DNA from: Chlamydiales bacterium
Lineage (GTDB): Bacteria > Chlamydiota > Chlamydiia > Chlamydiales > FEN-1388
Direction: 5' to 3'
Assembly: GCA_021372185.1 (NCBI GenBank)
Contig: JAJFUY010000248.1
Coordinates: forward strand, 1-8,661
Length of the DNA: 8,661 nucleotides
Shown here: positions 6,578 to 8,661 of the stretch, one piece after another
Layout: the number at the start of each line of letters is the position of its first letter
How positions within the stretch are numbered: the first letter of the stretch is position 1
Made by a program: the position numbers and the translations under genes
Notes under the pieces: model-generated
Seen by the model: the letters and a program-made list of their open reading frames with translations, nothing else
Databases searched by the model: none
Told to the model about the DNA's origin: nothing

Positions 6578-6586
6578 TGGTATAAT
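6578..6586 (+). promoter_or_regulatory. Extended -10 promoter of the AAA ATPase gene
   Basis: TGGTATAAT at 6578-6586 is a perfect sigma-70 -10 hexamer with the TGN extension. The -35 region is poor (TTCCTA at 6557-6562 with 18-bp spacing), as is common for extended -10 promoters. Transcription would start near 6592-6594, giving a leader of about 35 nt. Confidence 0.65.
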
Positions 6587-6598
6587 CAAGGAAAGTGT

Positions 6599-6611
6599 CC
6601 ATTTAAAATGG
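6599..6611. promoter_or_regulatory. Operator-like palindrome in the ATPase leader
   Basis: CCATTTAAAATGG has perfect 6-base arms around one central base. It lies just downstream of the predicted transcription start and touches the Shine-Dalgarno AAGGA (6612-6616, 10 nt before the ATG at 6627). A protein bound here could block transcription or translation. No regulator gene is adjacent, so this is a candidate site only. Confidence 0.4.
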
Positions 6612-6626
6612 AAGGAATTACCGATT

Positions 6627-7883
6627 ATGGATAGACAGACCTTAAAATCGATCATTGTAGATCAAAATGAGATACGCCTTCCGGCTTTCTTTTATGAGAG
6701 AAACGTGTACTCAAAACTTTTATCTTATCAAAAGGCAACTGAGACTGTCATTCTTCAAGGTATTAGACGGTCAGGCAAATCGACACTTTTGCAACTTGTT
6801 CGTAAAAATTCTCTTGAAAACAGATATTTTCTCAATTTTGATGATGATCGGCTGGTACCGTTTACAATTGAAGACTTCCAGCAACTCTATGAGCTTTTTA
6901 TTGAGTTATACGGAATCCAAAAAACTTTTTATTTTGATGAAATCCAAAATATTCCAGATTGGGAACGATTTGTAAGACGGCTACATGACAAAGGAATGAA
7001 GGTATATGTTACAGGATCTAATGCGAATTTGCTTAGTGCTGAATTAGGAACTAAACTTACTGGTCGTCATCTTTCAATTGAAGTATACCCATTTTCATTT
7101 AAAGAATGGGTGAATGGTCAAAACCCGTCACTTCTTAACGGCGACCCTCTTACAACAGAGCAAAAGGGTGTAACATTAAACCTGTTTTTGCAATATTGCG
7201 AAAATGGCGGTATTCCGGAATATATCCAAACAAAAGTTCCGGAAACACTCCATAGGCTATATGAAGGTATTATTTTTAGAGACATTATTTCTCGCTATCA
7301 TCTTAAGCAGCCAAAGGCTCTGCAAGAAATCGCGTACTTCCTTGCAAGTAATCTTGGAAAAATTTTTAGCTATAAAACACTATGCACCATTACAGGTATA
7401 AAATCGCCCACTACAGCAAGTGACTATTGCGCCTATATGGAACAGTCTTATCTCTGCTTCTTTATCAATAAATATAGCCATTCATTGAAAGAGCAGGCAG
7501 TTTCTCAGAAGAAAGTATACTTTATCGACCACATATTGGCTAAAACTGTGGGATTTCAAATTGGGCTCAATAGAGGGCGCATGTTAGAAAACATCGTCTT
7601 TATAGAACTTAAAAGGCGCTATAAAAACGTCTACTATCACAAAGAAAACAAAGAATGTGATTTTATTATAAAAACTGGTGCCACTATAGAATTTGCCTAT
7701 CAAGTTACAGCCGAATGGGGCGATGAAAAAGTAATGGAGCGTGAGATAGGAGGGCTATTAGAAGCCCTGGATGCATATGAGTTATCCGAAGGCTGGATTT
7801 TAACAGACGATACAGAAGAAACTCTTCAAAAAAACAACAAAACTATACGTGTAGTACCTATTTGGAAATGGCTTTTACAATAA
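6627..7883 (+). CDS. AAA_14 / DUF4143-type ATPase
   Basis: A 418-residue protein of the widespread AAA+ family with a C-terminal DUF4143 region, whose cellular role is poorly known. Walker A is GIRRSGKST at 45-53. Walker B is FYFDEIQ with Asp104 and Glu105. VTGSNANLL follows as the sensor segment, then LTGRH with a probable arginine finger and YPFSFKEW, typical of the family. The C-terminal region has MLENIVFIELKRR and ECDFIIK...FAYQV, which resembles a PD-(D/E)XK nuclease-like core but has Gln where the usual Lys would be, so cleavage is doubtful. PIWKWLL ends the protein. It has its own extended -10 promoter and good Shine-Dalgarno. By eye its codons are more A/T-rich than those of its neighbours, and related non-coding modules flank it, which suggests acquisition as a unit. 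No signal peptide is visible. Confidence 0.9.
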   Translation: MDRQTLKSIIVDQNEIRLPAFFYERNVYSKLLSYQKATETVILQGIRRSGKSTLLQLVRKNSLENRYFLNFDDDRLVPFTIEDFQQLYELFIELYGIQKTFYFDEIQNIPDWERFVRRLHDKGMKVYVTGSNANLLSAELGTKLTGRHLSIEVYPFSFKEWVNGQNPSLLNGDPLTTEQKGVTLNLFLQYCENGGIPEYIQTKVPETLHRLYEGIIFRDIISRYHLKQPKALQEIAYFLASNLGKIFSYKTLCTITGIKSPTTASDYCAYMEQSYLCFFINKYSHSLKEQAVSQKKVYFIDHILAKTVGFQIGLNRGRMLENIVFIELKRRYKNVYYHKENKECDFIIKTGATIEFAYQVTAEWGDEKVMEREIGGLLEALDAYELSEGWILTDDTEETLQKNNKTIRVVPIWKWLLQ

Positions 7884-7911
7884 GATGTCTGGCAGGATCT
7901 TATATTTTTTT
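7880..7911 (+). terminator. Probable intrinsic terminator of the ATPase gene
   Basis: ATAAGAT (7880-7886) and ATCTTAT (7897-7903) form a 7-base stem around a 10-base loop. The left arm includes the ATPase stop codon. Seven T follow at 7905-7911. The stem is AT-rich, so strength is moderate at best, but position and T run fit a terminator. Confidence 0.5.
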
Positions 7912-7977
7912 AATTTTATCGCTCGTATCGTTCTATCGTTTTTATCGTTGATTGTGTTTTTGTATTATCCTGCCAGA
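7888..7977. repeat. Inverted repeat TCTGGCAGGAT / ATCCTGCCAGA in the convergent spacer
   Basis: TCTGGCAGGAT (7888-7898) and ATCCTGCCAGA (7967-7977) are perfect 11-base inverted arms separated by 68 bases. The left arm also lies within the ATPase terminator loop, so the two folds compete. The interval holds four TATCG words at 7917, 7926, 7934 and 7943, spaced 8 or 9 bases apart. The repeat sits between two convergent genes and may act as a long bidirectional terminator or an element end. Confidence 0.55.
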
Positions 7978-7999
7978 TCCATCCGGTTAAATTTTATTG
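7955..7999. repeat. ATCCTGCCA module, downstream copy
   Basis: The run 7955-7975 ending in ATCCTGCCA (7967-7975) corresponds to 6497-6519, and ATTTTATTG at 7991-7999 corresponds to 6541-6549. This second shared word contains the stop codon of the minus-strand methyltransferase gene. As in the upstream copy, short degenerate tandem words come immediately before it. Confidence 0.55.
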
Positions 8000-8661
8000 T
8001 TTTTGAGCAAGTATTTCAATTTTGTCGAGGGGGTAGGCAATAGTACCATTATCCTCAACGTAGCAGGAAGCGATCATGGCATCTGCTAGGTCATTTGCAA
8101 ATTCATCTTGCATGGCTGCGGGTAGATGCGCAATAAAGGTTAATTGGGGCTTAAGGTAGTTTACAAGGGCTAATTTGTCTTCAAAAAGGGTTAAAGTCGT
8201 CGTTACATTTATAGAAAGCGGTATAAACCCAACTCGTTCTAAAATTGCATGAGCTTCACTTTCTGTAAGATAGACCCTTTGGCTCTTATATTCTCTAAAA
8301 TAGGGTGCCCATTTCGTATTTTTTGCTAGTTCTTCAGTAAGAGGGCCAACGTAGTTATTGCGCTTGGCAGCTTCTACAATAAGTAATTTTCCACCAGGGA
8401 CAAGGCATTTGTATAGCGATGCATATGCGCTTTCTTGTTCCAAAACCCAGTGAAGAGCAAAGCTTGAGACAACAAGATCAAACTGGTTGTAAAAAGGGAG
8501 TGCCGTAGCGTCTGCAGTTAAAAAAACTAGATTATGTTTAACGATGGACTCAGAAGCATAGGAGATCATTTTTTCTGACAGGTCCACCCCCAAAACAACT
8601 CCATGGGGCACTTTTTCTGCAATCTCACCACTTAACGCACCATGGCCACATCCAACATCAA
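7994..8661 (-). CDS. Class I SAM-dependent methyltransferase (N-terminus outside window)
   Basis: The minus-strand frame stays open to the window edge. The GTG at 8609-8611 is not the true start, because the codons before it encode the SAM-binding motif I, DVGCGHGALSGEIA (about 8618-8659). About 222 residues are visible. After motif I come GVDLSEKM, whose Asp would contact the SAM ribose, TADATALPF, the DLVVSSFALHWV segment, and LVPGGKLLIVEA. The FALHWV and PYFREY..RVYLTE segments resemble the methyltransferase_11 group that includes trans-aconitate methyltransferase and BioC-like enzymes. The substrate cannot be assigned. The gene converges on the ATPase gene with a 110-nt spacer, and its promoter lies outside the window. 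Confidence 0.85.
   Translation of the reverse strand, partial: DVGCGHGALSGEIAEKVPHGVVLGVDLSEKMISYASESIVKHNLVFLTADATALPFYNQFDLVVSSFALHWVLEQESAYASLYKCLVPGGKLLIVEAAKRNNYVGPLTEELAKNTKWAPYFREYKSQRVYLTESEAHAILERVGFIPLSINVTTTLTLFEDKLALVNYLKPQLTFIAHLPAAMQDEFANDLADAMIASCYVEDNGTIAYPLDKIEILAQKQ

Noticed and set aside
6667..6975. Plus-strand open frame of 102 codons inside the ATPase gene
   Set aside because: It is a +1 frame shadow of the Walker A and Walker B region; the overlapping ATPase frame is intact and motif-rich.
8609..8611. GTG as the start of the methyltransferase
   Set aside because: The frame upstream is open to the window edge and encodes the essential SAM-binding motif I, so the real start must be farther upstream.

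Overview
The window reads as a compact, moderately AT-rich genome segment from a Gram-negative bacterium, possibly a host-associated one. The outer-membrane protein, the bo3-type quinol oxidase and the codon use all fit a bacterium. The best lineage clue is an overlapping pair: a cinnamoyl-ester-hydrolase-like alpha/beta hydrolase followed by a long (559 aa) PPi-type phosphofructokinase. From memory, Chlamydia carries a similar hydrolase beside its pfkA genes, so an environmental Chlamydiota relative is my first guess. I hold this loosely: the long PFP type also occurs in spirochaetes and plants, and other intracellular groups cannot be excluded.

Layout. Positions 2-544 hold the C-terminal part of a SphA/phenol-MetA-type outer-membrane beta-barrel protein. 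A small basic protein with an AT-hook-like core follows 2 nt later (547-837). Positions 838-1157 contain no credible gene. They are filled by a nested, almost fully palindromic element (about 850-1067), a compact hairpin (1082-1100) and a dyad around the Shine-Dalgarno sequence of cyoA (1124-1151). Next come cyoA (1158-2018) and cyoB (2029-4005), subunits II and I of a cytochrome bo3 ubiquinol oxidase. The alpha/beta hydrolase (4015-4782) and the phosphofructokinase (TTG start, 4779-6458) continue on the same strand with 9 nt and -4 nt spacing. The four genes could be one transcript.

After a 168-nt gap with a hexamer repeat and an extended -10 promoter lies an AAA ATPase of the AAA_14/DUF4143 type (6627-7883). 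It sits between two copies of a related non-coding module carrying ATCCTGCCA, and it looks like a separately acquired cassette. A convergent SAM-dependent methyltransferase (complement of 7994 to beyond 8661) closes the window and is cut at its N-terminus.

How the genes work together: CyoA and CyoB form the catalytic core of a terminal quinol oxidase, but cyoC, cyoD and cyoE are not next to them. The phosphofructokinase would provide a PPi-saving, reversible glycolytic step. The hydrolase is translationally coupled to it, but its substrate is unknown. Most unusual are the palindromic element, the hairpins at the cyoA and hydrolase start sites, a Lys in place of a key quinol-site Arg in CyoB, the missing lipobox in CyoA, and the repeat-flanked ATPase cassette. 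I see no complete new multi-gene system.
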